The position numbers and the translations under genes are program-made. Shown in pieces: positions 6,598 to 15,066 of a stretch of DNA of 25,358 nt. The DNA comes from Nitrososphaerota archaeon (GTDB lineage: Archaea; Thermoproteota; Nitrososphaeria; Nitrososphaerales; Gagatemarchaeaceae). Within the stretch, counting starts at the first letter, position 1. Every line of letters starts with the position of its first letter. The notes under the pieces are model-generated. The model was not told where the DNA came from, made no database searches, and worked only from the letters and a program-made list of their open reading frames with translations. Location of the stretch: the NCBI GenBank assembly GCA_005877365.1, contig VBPP01000081.1:1-25358 (forward strand), in the 5' to 3' direction.

Positions 6598-8313
6598 ATG
6601 CATGAAATCTCTGGTGCGCAGGCCGTCGTCGAGACACTGAGACAAGAGCACGTGAAGTACGTCTTCGGGATGCCCGGCGGCGCGAATCTCCCGATATACG
6701 ACGCTCTTCTTGATTCGGGTATTCGCCACATTCTCGCACGCCACGAGCAGAGTGCCGCACACATGGCGGACGCGTTCGGGAGGGTCACGGGGAGGGCGGG
6801 TGTCTGCATGGGGACCTCGGGTCCCGGCGCGACCAATCTCGTGACCGGAATAGCGACCGCCTATGCGGACTCATCTCCAGTTGTAGCAATAACCGGTCAG
6901 GTGCCGAAGGCAATGACCGGTCGAAACGCCTTCCAGGAGACCGACGTCATCGGCGTGATGACGCCCATCACGAAGTACTCGATCCAACCCCTCAGCGCGG
7001 AAGAGATCCCCTCCGGGATCAAGAAGGCATTCTACATCGCGACATCCGGGAGGCCAGGACCGGTCCTCGTGGACATACCGAAGGACGTTCAACAGGAGGT
7101 GCGGGACATACCCTTCCCGGAGAGTGTGGAGGTCAGAGGTTACCGACCGTACGTGGAAGTCGACCCCCTGGCGGTCGAGAGGGCCGCCGAGATGCTGGTC
7201 AAGGCCGAGAAGCCGTTGATCATGGGCGGGGGAGGGATCAGAATCTCCAACGCCTACGAGCCGTTCCAAGCGGTCTCCGAGCTCTTGATGGCCCCCGTCA
7301 TCACCACCCTTCAAGGAAAGGGTTCCTTCCCGGAAGGTCATCCCCTCTGCTTGGGGCCCATAGGGATGCACGGAAGGGCGGAGTCGAACAAGCTGGTCTC
7401 TGAATGTGACCTCCTCATGGCGGTTGGTGTTCGCTTTTCTGACAGGTCTACCGGCACCTTCTCCGAGTTCTGCAAGCAGGCGAAGATAATCCACATCGAT
7501 GCCGACCCCTCCGAGTTCAACAAGAACAAGCAGGTCGACCTCTACATCCGGGGAGACGCGAACCAGGTTCTGACGAAGGTCTACAATGCGCTCGCCCGGC
7601 GCATCTCCAGGAGGAGCGACTCCAACCCCTGGCTTGCGAGAATCGCGCAGGTGAGAGAGGAGATGAAGAGCATCCCCGCCTACACCGATTACGACTCCGA
7701 GCTCTCGGGACCGAAGATAGTGAGGAAGATGAGAGAGGTCCTCCCGCCACAGACCATCCTCACGACGGGCGTCGGGAGGCATCAGATGTGGTGCGAAATT
7801 CACTGGAGAGTCCTGAAGCCCAGGACCTGGATCACTTCTACCGGTCTGGGGACGATGGGGTTCGGTTTGCCGGCGGCGATCGGGGCGAAGGTGGCGAAGC
7901 CAGACGTTCCCGTCGTGGATTTCGACGGAGACGGCAGCTTCATGATGACCGAGAACAGTCTGGGGACGGCGGTGGACGAGAAGATTCCGATAGTCTCGAT
8001 CATCGTCAACGACCGGAGCCTCGGGATGGTGGAGCAGTGGCAGAGGCTGATGTACAACCGCCGGTTCTCAGGTGTGAAGTTCGGGAACTCCCCCGACTTC
8101 GTCAAACTCGCGGAGGCGTACGGTGCGTCTGCCAAGAGGGTGACGACGCTCGAAGAATTCGGTAAGGCCCTGAAGGAAGGCATCTCTCTCGACTCGCCAG
8201 CTGTGATCGACGTCCCCGTCTCCTCCGAGGAGGACGTCTTTCCGTTCATGCCCCCCGGGAAGAGCATCAAGGAGACGGTTGTGGGGCCTCCCAAAGAGAT
8301 GGCAATCTTTTGA
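6598..8313 (+). CDS. ilvB: Acetolactate synthase, large (catalytic) subunit
   Basis: This ThDP enzyme condenses two pyruvates to acetolactate, or pyruvate with 2-oxobutyrate, as the first common step of Val/Leu/Ile synthesis. From ATG 6598 the product has 571 residues in the normal three-domain order. Visible motifs are the catalytic glutamate in HEQSAAHMAD (E50), GTSGPGATNLVTG, the central FAD domain, and the ThDP/Mg motif beginning GDGSFMMTENSL (about residue 445) and ending at VNDRSLGMV. The N-terminus EISGAQAVVETL is typical, and an 8/9 Shine-Dalgarno site supports this start; the in-frame GTG 6568 would add ten residues. Its stop overlaps the TTG of ilvN by 4 nt. The gene looks intact and is likely regulated through the upstream leader region. 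Confidence 0.97.
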   Translation: MHEISGAQAVVETLRQEHVKYVFGMPGGANLPIYDALLDSGIRHILARHEQSAAHMADAFGRVTGRAGVCMGTSGPGATNLVTGIATAYADSSPVVAITGQVPKAMTGRNAFQETDVIGVMTPITKYSIQPLSAEEIPSGIKKAFYIATSGRPGPVLVDIPKDVQQEVRDIPFPESVEVRGYRPYVEVDPLAVERAAEMLVKAEKPLIMGGGGIRISNAYEPFQAVSELLMAPVITTLQGKGSFPEGHPLCLGPIGMHGRAESNKLVSECDLLMAVGVRFSDRSTGTFSEFCKQAKIIHIDADPSEFNKNKQVDLYIRGDANQVLTKVYNALARRISRRSDSNPWLARIAQVREEMKSIPAYTDYDSELSGPKIVRKMREVLPPQTILTTGVGRHQMWCEIHWRVLKPRTWITSTGLGTMGFGLPAAIGAKVAKPDVPVVDFDGDGSFMMTENSLGTAVDEKIPIVSIIVNDRSLGMVEQWQRLMYNRRFSGVKFGNSPDFVKLAEAYGASAKRVTTLEEFGKALKEGISLDSPAVIDVPVSSEEDVFPFMPPGKSIKETVVGPPKEMAIF

Positions 8314-8780
8314 CAGCCCTGAAAATTCTCTCCGTCCTCGTCGAAAACAAACCGGGGACACTCTTCAGGGTAACGCACATGATCAGGCTCATGCGGCTGA
8401 ACATCGAAGGGCTCACCTGTGGGGTTACGAACGGGGGTGACAGGTCGAGGATCACGATGACCGTAAACGGGGACGACGCCACCCTCGACTTCCTCGCAAA
8501 GCAGCTCAGCAAGGTGATCGACGTCTACGAAGCCCAGACCTACAGCCCCGAGGAGGTGACTGCGAGAGAGCTGGCCCTCATAAAGCTGAACCTATCCAGC
8601 GTCTCACACCTGGATGACAGACGGCTGCAGGGAGCCCGTATCGTCGAGACCTCCGACCGCAGCATAACTATCGAGGTAATCGGAAGCCCCGCCGAGATAG
8701 ACCGCTTCATTCACCGGTTCGATAGCACGCAGATACTCGAACTGGCCAGGACGGGAACGACAGCCGTCCCCAAGGGCTGA
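8310..8780 (+). CDS. ilvN: Acetolactate synthase, small (regulatory) subunit
   Basis: This 156-residue protein starts with an ACT domain (ILSVLVENKPGTLFRVTHM) that in the family binds valine and gives feedback inhibition. The C-terminal half (from about residue 80, with ELALIKLNL) is the ALS small-subunit C-terminal domain. It activates IlvB and holds the holoenzyme together. The TTG at 8310 overlaps the ilvB TGA, indicating translational coupling; no separate ribosome binding site is evident. Length is normal. LeuA follows after 4 nt, so ilvB-ilvN-leuA are one operon. Confidence 0.95.
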   Translation: MTALKILSVLVENKPGTLFRVTHMIRLMRLNIEGLTCGVTNGGDRSRITMTVNGDDATLDFLAKQLSKVIDVYEAQTYSPEEVTARELALIKLNLSSVSHLDDRRLQGARIVETSDRSITIEVIGSPAEIDRFIHRFDSTQILELARTGTTAVPKG

Positions 8781-8784
8781 TCGC

Positions 8785-10353
8785 ATGAAGGGGAAAAAAA
8801 GAATCGTAAGGGTCTTCGACACCACGCTACGGGACGGCGAACAGACGCCGGGCGTTTCTCTAATCCCTGAAGAGAAGCTCCAGATCGCGCAGGCGCTCGA
8901 CAGGCTCGGCGTCGATGTGATTGAGGCTGGTTTCCCGATAACCTCGAAGGGAGAGCAGGAGGGCGTCCGTCTGATCGCGAGGGCTGGTCTTTCTGCGGAA
9001 GTCTGTGCTCTCGCGAGGGCCGAGAAGCTCGACATCGATACGGCAATCCAGTGCGGGGTAGATTCGGTCCACGTCTTTCTCGCCAGCTCCGACATTCACC
9101 TGAAACACAAGCTGCACATCACCCGCGAGGAGATGCTCAGAAAGTCAGCGGAAGGAGTGCGTTACGCCAAGAGTCTCGGCGTGAAGGTGGAGTTTTCGCC
9201 TGAAGACTCGACGAGGACCGACCTGGGCTTCTTCAAGCGAGTGGTCAGGCGTGTATCGGACGCGGGGGTTGACAGGCTGGACATCCCCGACACCGTCGGT
9301 ACCGCCACCCCTGAAAAGATGGCGAGTTACGTGAAGGCCGCGAAGTCCGTAGCCGACTCGCTCGTGGTGAGCGTTCACTGCCACGACGACTACGGGCTGG
9401 CCGTCGCAAACAGCGTCTACGGCGTCCTGGCGGGGGCGGAGCAGGCTCATCTAACGGTGAATGGAATCGGAGAGAGGGCGGGGAATACATCGCTGGAGGA
9501 ATTCGCCGTATCGTGCCAGAACCTCTACGGGCTGAGAACGGGAATCAGGACGAGCCTTCTATACGAGACATCTCGACTCGTCTCCAGGCTGACCGGGGTG
9601 GTCGTCCAGCCCAACAAGGCGATCATCGGAGAGAACGCCTTCGGACACGAATCCGGGATTCACACTCACGGCCTCCTCTCCAATCCTTACACTTACGAAC
9701 CCTTCGAGCCCTCGACGGTCGGGCGGATGCGGTGGTTTCAGGCGGGGAAGCACGCCGGGAGGCACGGGATCTCTCACCAGCTTCGGCAGATGGGGCTGAC
9801 GCCGAAGGAAGAGCACCTGAGGCTGATCGTTGACAAGGTGAAGGAATCGGGTGACGAGGGGCGCGCGGTCACAGACGGCGACCTCTACAACATCGCCAGG
9901 GCCGTCATGGGTGAGAGGAGGGAGATCGAGGAGCGCCTGGTGGAACTCGAGGGACTGGAGGTCGTGACCGGCATAAACAGGCTCCCCAGTGCCTCCGTGA
10001 AGCTGAAGGTCAGAGGAGAGGCACACGAGGCGACCGAGGTAGGGGTGGGTCCCGTCGATGCCGCACTGAACGCCATTCAGAAGATTGTCAGCAGTTTCGA
10101 GGAGATCAGACTGAAGGAGTACCGGCTCGAGGCCCTCTCGGGAGGGTCGAACGCGACCGCCGATGTAACGGTGCGGGTGGAGGACGCGTTCAACAACATG
10201 GCCTCGGGGCGGGGGATGAAGAAAGACATCGTGGTGGGGAGCGTAGAGGCGATAGTCAACGGGATCAACGCTCTTCTCGCGAAGACGGAGCGGGCGAAGC
10301 TCTCGGCGGGTGTCGGCGCACGCGGGAAGCCAGGCGCGGCTCGCGAGACTTAA
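8785..10353 (+). CDS. leuA: 2-isopropylmalate synthase (LeuA/CimA family)
   Basis: The enzyme condenses 2-oxoisovalerate with acetyl-CoA, the committed step to leucine. The TIM-barrel carries TTLRDGEQTPG at residues 13-23, including R16 and metal-binding D17; the HCHDDYGLAVAN metal motif near 198; and NGIGERAGN and GHESGIHTHG. The C-terminal part (about 390-500) has the LeuA dimer/allosteric fold, with the GPVDAALNAI and GSNATADV segments where leucine inhibits. Length, 522 residues, is normal and the frame intact. Homocitrate or citramalate synthases share this fold, so CimA is an alternative, but the ilvB-ilvN context favours LeuA. The ATG lies 4 nt after ilvN. Confidence 0.9.
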   Translation: MKGKKRIVRVFDTTLRDGEQTPGVSLIPEEKLQIAQALDRLGVDVIEAGFPITSKGEQEGVRLIARAGLSAEVCALARAEKLDIDTAIQCGVDSVHVFLASSDIHLKHKLHITREEMLRKSAEGVRYAKSLGVKVEFSPEDSTRTDLGFFKRVVRRVSDAGVDRLDIPDTVGTATPEKMASYVKAAKSVADSLVVSVHCHDDYGLAVANSVYGVLAGAEQAHLTVNGIGERAGNTSLEEFAVSCQNLYGLRTGIRTSLLYETSRLVSRLTGVVVQPNKAIIGENAFGHESGIHTHGLLSNPYTYEPFEPSTVGRMRWFQAGKHAGRHGISHQLRQMGLTPKEEHLRLIVDKVKESGDEGRAVTDGDLYNIARAVMGERREIEERLVELEGLEVVTGINRLPSASVKLKVRGEAHEATEVGVGPVDAALNAIQKIVSSFEEIRLKEYRLEALSGGSNATADVTVRVEDAFNNMASGRGMKKDIVVGSVEAIVNGINALLAKTERAKLSAGVGARGKPGAARET

Positions 10354-10394
10354 TACTCGAATCGGGTGTTACACACGCACGCGCGGAATGGCCG

Positions 10395-11438
10395 TTGACT
10401 AGGTATCGCATAGCACTCATCGAGGGTGACGGCATCGGGCCGGAGGTGACGAGGGCCGCTCTCTCTGTCCTCGAGGCGCTCGAGGACAAGTTCGGGCTCA
10501 GTCTGGAGATACAGCCCGCCCCCGCTGGCGACTCCTGTCTTCAGAGGAACGGTGCTGCTCTGCCCGAGGAATCGATAAGGGTCATCGGTCGGTCTGACTC
10601 GTGTCTCAAGGCACCGGTGGGGGAGAGCGCGGCCGAGGTGGTCGTCCGCCTGAGGCGCGACTTCGACCTCTACGCCAATATCAGACCCGCGAAGGGGTTG
10701 CCCGGTGTAAGGTCTCTCGCTCCCGGGGCCGACCTCGTGATCGTCAGAGAGAACACCGAAGACCTGTACAAGGGGATGGAGTTCGATATCGATGGAGGCG
10801 CCGTCGCGTTACGCCTGATAACCCGGAGGGCATCCGAGAGAATCGCGGAGCGTGCCTTCAGGCTGGCCGAGTCGAGAAAGAAGAGAAGGAAGGTCGTCGC
10901 GGTCCACAAATCGAATGTGCTCAAGAAGAGCGACGGGGTCTTCGCGAGCGCCTGCAGGAAGGTCTGGAGGGGGCATCAGGCGGTCGACTTCAGCGAGATG
11001 TACGTTGACGCGGCCGCAATGAACCTGATCCGTTCTCCCGAGAGCTTCGACGTCATCGTCACGACAAACCTCTTCGGAGACATCTTATCGGACGAGGCGG
11101 CCCAGCTCGTCGGAGGTATCGGGCTCGCTCCATCAGCGAACATAGGCGATAAGTTTGCTCTCTTCGAGCCGGTGCACGGGTCCGCCCCTGACATAGCCAA
11201 CCGGGGGATCGCGAACCCGGTCGCCATGCTTCTCTCCGCCTCGATGATGCTGGAGTGGTTGGAGGAGAGTCGTCGGGACCCCCTGTGCGGGAGGGCGGCG
11301 AGGTCGCTGAGGGCGGCGGTCAACGGGGCGCTCGAGAGGGGCATCAGCACCCCCGATCTGGGGGGGAAACACAAGTCAGCGGAGGTCGCGGCCTTCGTCG
11401 TCCGTCAGATTCACGACGGCCGAAAGAAAGAAGAGTAA
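10395..11438 (+). CDS. leuB: 3-isopropylmalate dehydrogenase (isocitrate/isopropylmalate dehydrogenase family)
   Basis: This decarboxylating dehydrogenase of 347 residues has the nucleotide and metal signatures of the family: IEGDGIGPEV at the N-terminus, IVRENTEDLYKG, VHKSNVLKKSDG, and the metal-binding segment TTNLFGDILSDEAAQLVGGIG followed by FEPVHGSAPDIA. The position 41 nt behind leuA points to 3-isopropylmalate as substrate. The same fold also serves homoisocitrate and isocitrate, and the sequence alone does not exclude them. The TTG at 10395 is preceded by an AT-rich TTAATA element overlapping the leuA stop, perhaps a weak internal promoter. No leuC or leuD is found in this window, so isopropylmalate isomerase must lie elsewhere. 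It converges on the ABC gene with a 7-nt gap. Confidence 0.88.
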   Translation: MTRYRIALIEGDGIGPEVTRAALSVLEALEDKFGLSLEIQPAPAGDSCLQRNGAALPEESIRVIGRSDSCLKAPVGESAAEVVVRLRRDFDLYANIRPAKGLPGVRSLAPGADLVIVRENTEDLYKGMEFDIDGGAVALRLITRRASERIAERAFRLAESRKKRRKVVAVHKSNVLKKSDGVFASACRKVWRGHQAVDFSEMYVDAAAMNLIRSPESFDVIVTTNLFGDILSDEAAQLVGGIGLAPSANIGDKFALFEPVHGSAPDIANRGIANPVAMLLSASMMLEWLEESRRDPLCGRAARSLRAAVNGALERGISTPDLGGKHKSAEVAAFVVRQIHDGRKKEE

Positions 11439-11445
11439 CCTGCTC

Positions 11446-12264
11446 TCAGTTGTCGACCAGCGCGTAGTACCTCTTCCTCCACCTACTAACCTTGATACCG
11501 ACCCGGAAACAGGCGCTGAGGTTCCTGCTATTCAAGACCTGGTCTATCCTTCCTTTTGCGGTGACCCGCCCTTCCCTGAGGAGAAGTGCGTGCGTGAAGC
11601 CAGCAGGAATCTCTTCAATCCTGTGGGTCACGTAGATCATCGTGGGACTTCCACTCTCAGCGATCCTCGCAACCGCAGAGAGGAACTTCTCGCGCCCCGG
11701 GAGGTCCAGCCCCGCGCACGGCTCGTCCAGCGCCATCAGCCGAGGCCTCGCCATCAGAGCCCTCGCGATGATGACCCTCTGCTTCTCTCCCTGGGAGAGT
11801 TTGCCGATCCTCGCCCCACCGTACCGGCCGCATCCCACTCTTCTGAGCACGCGGTTGGCGTACGCCAACTCTTGTGGGGGCGGGTCCTTCCACAGCCTGA
11901 TCGAAGCGTATCTGCCGCTCACGACGACGTCTATCACCCTCTCTTCCTCCGGTATCCAGTCGCTGATGTAGGAGCTTACGAAACCTATCCTTTTTCTCAG
12001 CTCCCTCAGGTCGAAGCTACCGAAATCCTTTCCGAGCACCGTCGCCCTCCCGCCGCTCGGCCAGTGGTACCCGTTGAGTATCCCCAGGAGGGTCGTCTTG
12101 CCGGCCCCGTTCGGTCCGACCAGCACCCAGTTTTCACCCTCCCTCACCTGCCAACTCAGATCTCGTATTATCTTCTTTCCGTCGATGGCCAGGCTGACGT
12201 TTGAGAGACCGAGGATCAAGCCGGTCAATGTCCGCGCTTCAGACCTCTTGAGTGCGTGGTTCAT
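11446..12264 (-). CDS. Orphan ABC-type ATPase (ModF/YlmA-like single domain)
   Basis: The 272-residue protein is a single nucleotide-binding domain with Walker A GPNGAGKT (residues 50-57), the signature LSQGEKQRVIIARAL, Walker B LMALDEP with D-loop CAGLDL, and the switch histidine in YVTHRIEEI. No membrane permease or binding protein is adjacent. The sequence style (GENWVLVGPNGAGKTTLL, IPAGFTHALLLREG) resembles the orphan ModF/YlmA subgroup, whose transport role is unclear. It begins 13 nt after ilvC on the same strand and is likely cotranscribed with it. The partner and substrate are unknown. Confidence 0.85.
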   Translation of the reverse strand: MNHALKRSEARTLTGLILGLSNVSLAIDGKKIIRDLSWQVREGENWVLVGPNGAGKTTLLGILNGYHWPSGGRATVLGKDFGSFDLRELRKRIGFVSSYISDWIPEEERVIDVVVSGRYASIRLWKDPPPQELAYANRVLRRVGCGRYGGARIGKLSQGEKQRVIIARALMARPRLMALDEPCAGLDLPGREKFLSAVARIAESGSPTMIYVTHRIEEIPAGFTHALLLREGRVTAKGRIDQVLNSRNLSACFRVGIKVSRWRKRYYALVDN

Positions 12265-12277
12265 CGACCGGGGTCAT

Positions 12278-13168
12278 TCATGATACGGCTTCCCTGGGCC
12301 ACATCATGCTCCTCAGCTTCCTTCCCACTTGCTCTATCTGGTGCTTATCCAACTCGCCGAGGTATTTCTCGAACGCACGCTGCCCCTCTCTCTGGTACGC
12401 CTCGACCCATTCTTTCGCGAAGTTCCCCTTCTGGATGTCGTCGAGGGTCCTCCTCATCGATTTCTTGACCTCAGCGCTGATCACCTTCCCACCCCTCGTG
12501 AGACCGCCGTATCTCGCGGTCTCGCTCACCCTCCGGTACATCCCCGCTATCCCATACTTCTGAATGAGGTCGACGATCAGCTTGAGCTCGTGCAGGCACT
12601 CGAAGTAGGCTATCTCCGGCTGGTATCCAGCCTCGACCAGAGTCTCAAAGGCGGTCCTTACGAGCCTGTCCACTCCCCCACAGAGGTCCGCCTGCTCGCC
12701 GAACCAGTCTGTCTCGACCTCCTCCTTGAAGGTAGTTTCGATTATGCCCGCCCTCGCACAGCCTGTGGCCTTCGCGATTCCCAGGATTCTGTTCCACGCT
12801 CCCCCAGAAGCATCCCTGTGCACGGCCACGAGGGCGGGCGTGCCAAAGTTCTGAAGGTACAGTTCCCTCACCCTCTGTCCCGGTGCCTTCGGGGCCAGCA
12901 TTATCACATCGACCGATTCCGGGGGAACTATCCACCTCCAGACATCCGCCGCCTTTGCGGCCTCGCTCACTTCCATGACCCTGTGACCTGCCTTCGCGGC
13001 CACCTCCCAGCTCCTCCCTCCCTTCCTGAGGCCGACGATTACCTTGAGCCCGGAGTCTCTCATGTTGCTCGCCTGGGCGGCGCCCTGTATCCCGTAACCG
13101 ATCACCGCGATTGTCTGGTCCCTTATCGGCTCCAGACTCAGCTGCTCGTCGTGCCACATCCTCGGCAT
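12278..13168 (-). CDS. ilvC: Ketol-acid reductoisomerase with an in-frame internal deletion
   Basis: The enzyme isomerises and reduces acetolactate with NADPH. The N-terminal Rossmann motif (IAVIGYGIQGAAQA) and the C-terminal knotted domain (IETTFKEEVETDWFGEQ, CLHELKLIVDLI) are clear. However, AADVW runs directly into RWIVPPESVDVIM at about 12,941. The intervening block of roughly 37 residues is absent; in the family it holds the VPDE...AFAHG(F/Y)NI portion of the NADPH domain. The deletion keeps the frame. The 296-residue length from ATG 13168, plus 37, equals the usual 333. ATG 13168 is preferred; the longer GTG 13201 start falls beside the TATA box. As written, cofactor binding should fail. 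This may be an artefact. Confidence 0.9.
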   Translation of the reverse strand: MPRMWHDEQLSLEPIRDQTIAVIGYGIQGAAQASNMRDSGLKVIVGLRKGGRSWEVAAKAGHRVMEVSEAAKAADVWRWIVPPESVDVIMLAPKAPGQRVRELYLQNFGTPALVAVHRDASGGAWNRILGIAKATGCARAGIIETTFKEEVETDWFGEQADLCGGVDRLVRTAFETLVEAGYQPEIAYFECLHELKLIVDLIQKYGIAGMYRRVSETARYGGLTRGGKVISAEVKKSMRRTLDDIQKGNFAKEWVEAYQREGQRAFEKYLGELDKHQIEQVGRKLRSMMWPREAVS

Positions 13169-13171
13169 TTT

Positions 13172-13190
13172 GATATCGCGCCTCGATATC
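13172..13190. promoter_or_regulatory. Perfect inverted repeat before ilvC, candidate operator
   Basis: GATATCG-CGCCT-CGATATC at 13172-13190 is a perfect 7-bp inverted repeat with a 5-bp spacer. It ends 4 nt before the ilvC ATG (13168) and covers the expected ilvC transcription start, a position where a bound dimeric regulator such as an Lrp-family protein would repress. Confidence 0.55.
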
Positions 13191-13203
13191 GCCCCGAGCA
13201 CAC

Positions 13204-13211
13204 CATTTAAG
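13204..13211. promoter_or_regulatory. Shared TATA box for divergent ilvC and ilvD
   Basis: CATTTAAG is the only AT-rich box in the 68 nt between the ilvC ATG and the ilvD GTG. Its TTTAA core reads nearly the same on both strands. It is centred about 29 nt before the ilvD GTG (13237), giving a leaderless message, and about 39 nt before the ilvC ATG on the other strand. Confidence 0.55.
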
Positions 13212-13236
13212 TTTAGGTGAGACGAGCGTCGAGCAA

Positions 13237-14982
13237 GTGAAAAGTCGTCCGCGCACTCATGACGAGGGAAGGAGAAGAAGAGGAGAAGGCGAACCTCGCG
13301 AACGCACCGATGCGAGAAAACAGCATAGCCAGAACATCACCTCGGGGGTGGAGAGATCCCCCCAGAGAGCTATGCTGCGGGCGATTGGCCTGACCGACGA
13401 AGATTTCGAGCGCCCGATGATCGGTATCGCAAACACCTGGACTGAGGCCCAGCCTTGCAACTACCATCTGCGCGAACTGGCCCAGGAGGTGAAGAGAGGG
13501 GTTCGTGACGCGGGGGGGACGCCTCTCGAGTTCAATACGATCGCGGTGAACGATGCGATAGGGATGGGGCACGAGGGGATGAAGGCCTCCCTCATAAGTC
13601 GCGAAGTGATCGCTGATTCGATAGAACTCTGTGCGGTCGCCTACCAGTTCGATGCGCTCGTCACGATAGGGGCGTGTGACAAGACCCAGCCCGCCTGCAT
13701 AATGGCGATCGCCCGCCTCAACCTCCCCAGCATCTACCTCTACGGGGGGAGCATCCCACCCGGCGAACAGAATGGACGCAGTGTGACGATTCAGGACGTC
13801 TTCGAGGCGGTCGGGGCCGTGAGGAGGGGAAGGATGACACTCGCCCAACTGAGGGAACTGGAGTGCTCAGCCTGTCCCACCTACGGCGCCTGCGGGGGGA
13901 TGTTCACCGCGAACACCATGGCCTCGGCGATCGAGGCACTGGGCCTGACCGTCAACAACTGTGCCGCCCCAACAGCTCCGAGCGAGAGCCGCCATCGGCT
14001 GGCCTATGAGACGGGACGGGCGGTGATGGGTGTCCTGGACCGTAACATGAAACCGAGGGATGTCCTGACCCGGGAGGCCTTCGATAACGCGATAGCGACC
14101 GTCGCGGCGATGGGTGGTTCCACCAATGCGGTTCTTCATCTGCTCGCGATTGCGTACGAAGCGAACGTCAAGCTGGGCCTCGAGGACATCGACCGCGTCG
14201 GTTCCCGCGTTCCCGAGCTCGCCGACCTAAAACCCGCGGGGAAGTACGTCATGGCCGACGTCGAAAGAGTGGGTGGCCTCCCCGTCGTCCTGAAACTTCT
14301 GCTCGACGCAGGATTTCTGCACGGCGAATGCAGAACTGTCACCGGCGAGAAGGTGGAAGACAGGCTCGAGGGAATCACCCTCCCTCCGGGGCAGGATGTC
14401 GTGCACGACAGCAGAGCTCCCGTACGCGCATCGGGTGGGTTCGCCATCCTGAGGGGGAACCTCGCCCCAGAGGGGGCGGTGCTCAAGACGACGGGTTCTT
14501 CCAGGGGGTATCATCGCGGTCCAGCGAGAGTCTTCGACTCCGAGGAGGAGGCTTTCCGCGAGGTCGTCGACGGGAAGATAAAGGAGGGTGACGTCGTGGT
14601 CGTTCGGTATGAGGGGCCGAAGGGCGGTCCGGGTATGCGCGAGATGCTCGCCGTCACGGCGGCGATAGTCGGTGGGGGCCTCGCAGAGAAGGTTGCCCTG
14701 CTGACCGATGGGCGTTTCTCAGGCGCAACCCACGGCTTGATGGTCGGACACGTCTCCCCGGAAGCGGTGGCGGGCGGGCCGATCGCTCTCCTCCGCGACG
14801 GCGACATCGTCGAAATCGATGTAGACGGCAGGACGCTCCGAGCGGAGCTGAACGACTCGGAGGTTTCCCAACGCAAGGCGAGGTGGAAGCCACCGACCCC
14901 GAAGTACAGGCACGGTGTCTTCGCCAAGTATGCGAGGCTTGTCACGTCCGCCTCGCTCGGCGCAGTCTGCCTCGCCGAGTGA
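13237..14982 (+). CDS. ilvD: Dihydroxy-acid dehydratase
   Basis: IlvD dehydrates dihydroxyisovalerate and dihydroxymethylvalerate to the 2-oxoacids used by IlvE. The three Fe-S cysteines are present with near-regular spacing: C74 in QPCNYH, C147 in GACDKTQPAC and C219 in ACPTYGACGGMFTANTM. The C-terminal LLTDGRFSGATHGLMVGHVSPEA segment carries the catalytic serine and metal-binding region. The 581-residue frame starts with about 30 extra residues rich in Arg, Glu and Gly before the conserved GVERSPQRAML. No better in-frame start is visible, and GTG 13237 lies at leaderless distance from the TATA box. The frame is intact, unlike that of the divergent ilvC. Confidence 0.95.
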   Translation: MKSRPRTHDEGRRRRGEGEPRERTDARKQHSQNITSGVERSPQRAMLRAIGLTDEDFERPMIGIANTWTEAQPCNYHLRELAQEVKRGVRDAGGTPLEFNTIAVNDAIGMGHEGMKASLISREVIADSIELCAVAYQFDALVTIGACDKTQPACIMAIARLNLPSIYLYGGSIPPGEQNGRSVTIQDVFEAVGAVRRGRMTLAQLRELECSACPTYGACGGMFTANTMASAIEALGLTVNNCAAPTAPSESRHRLAYETGRAVMGVLDRNMKPRDVLTREAFDNAIATVAAMGGSTNAVLHLLAIAYEANVKLGLEDIDRVGSRVPELADLKPAGKYVMADVERVGGLPVVLKLLLDAGFLHGECRTVTGEKVEDRLEGITLPPGQDVVHDSRAPVRASGGFAILRGNLAPEGAVLKTTGSSRGYHRGPARVFDSEEEAFREVVDGKIKEGDVVVVRYEGPKGGPGMREMLAVTAAIVGGGLAEKVALLTDGRFSGATHGLMVGHVSPEAVAGGPIALLRDGDIVEIDVDGRTLRAELNDSEVSQRKARWKPPTPKYRHGVFAKYARLVTSASLGAVCLAE

Positions 14983-15038
14983 CGAGCGGCGAGCGTGGCT
15001 TGGCACTTCCATTGTAGAGCAGATTAAAGTGAATATCG

Positions 15039-15048
15039 TTAAATAAAG
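15039..15048 (+). promoter_or_regulatory. TATA box of the 2-oxoacid dehydrogenase operon
   Basis: TTAAATAAAG at 15039-15048 lies in an AT-rich island and is centred 24 nt before ATG 15067 and 30 nt before the in-frame ATG 15073. A leaderless start at 15073 is as likely as 15067. The 12-mer TTAAATAAAGGA is shared with the HTH gene promoter at 1045-1056. Confidence 0.65.
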
Positions 15049-15066
15049 GAAAACGCATTTACGACG

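Noticed and set aside
12329..13210. 293-codon forward ORF opposite ilvC
   Set aside because: It is the antisense frame of ilvC, which has clear family motifs; the translated product has no family features.
14983..15066. tRNA or other RNA gene in the ilvD/E1alpha gap
   Set aside because: No cloverleaf or other RNA signature can be drawn; the gap holds only AT-rich promoter sequence.
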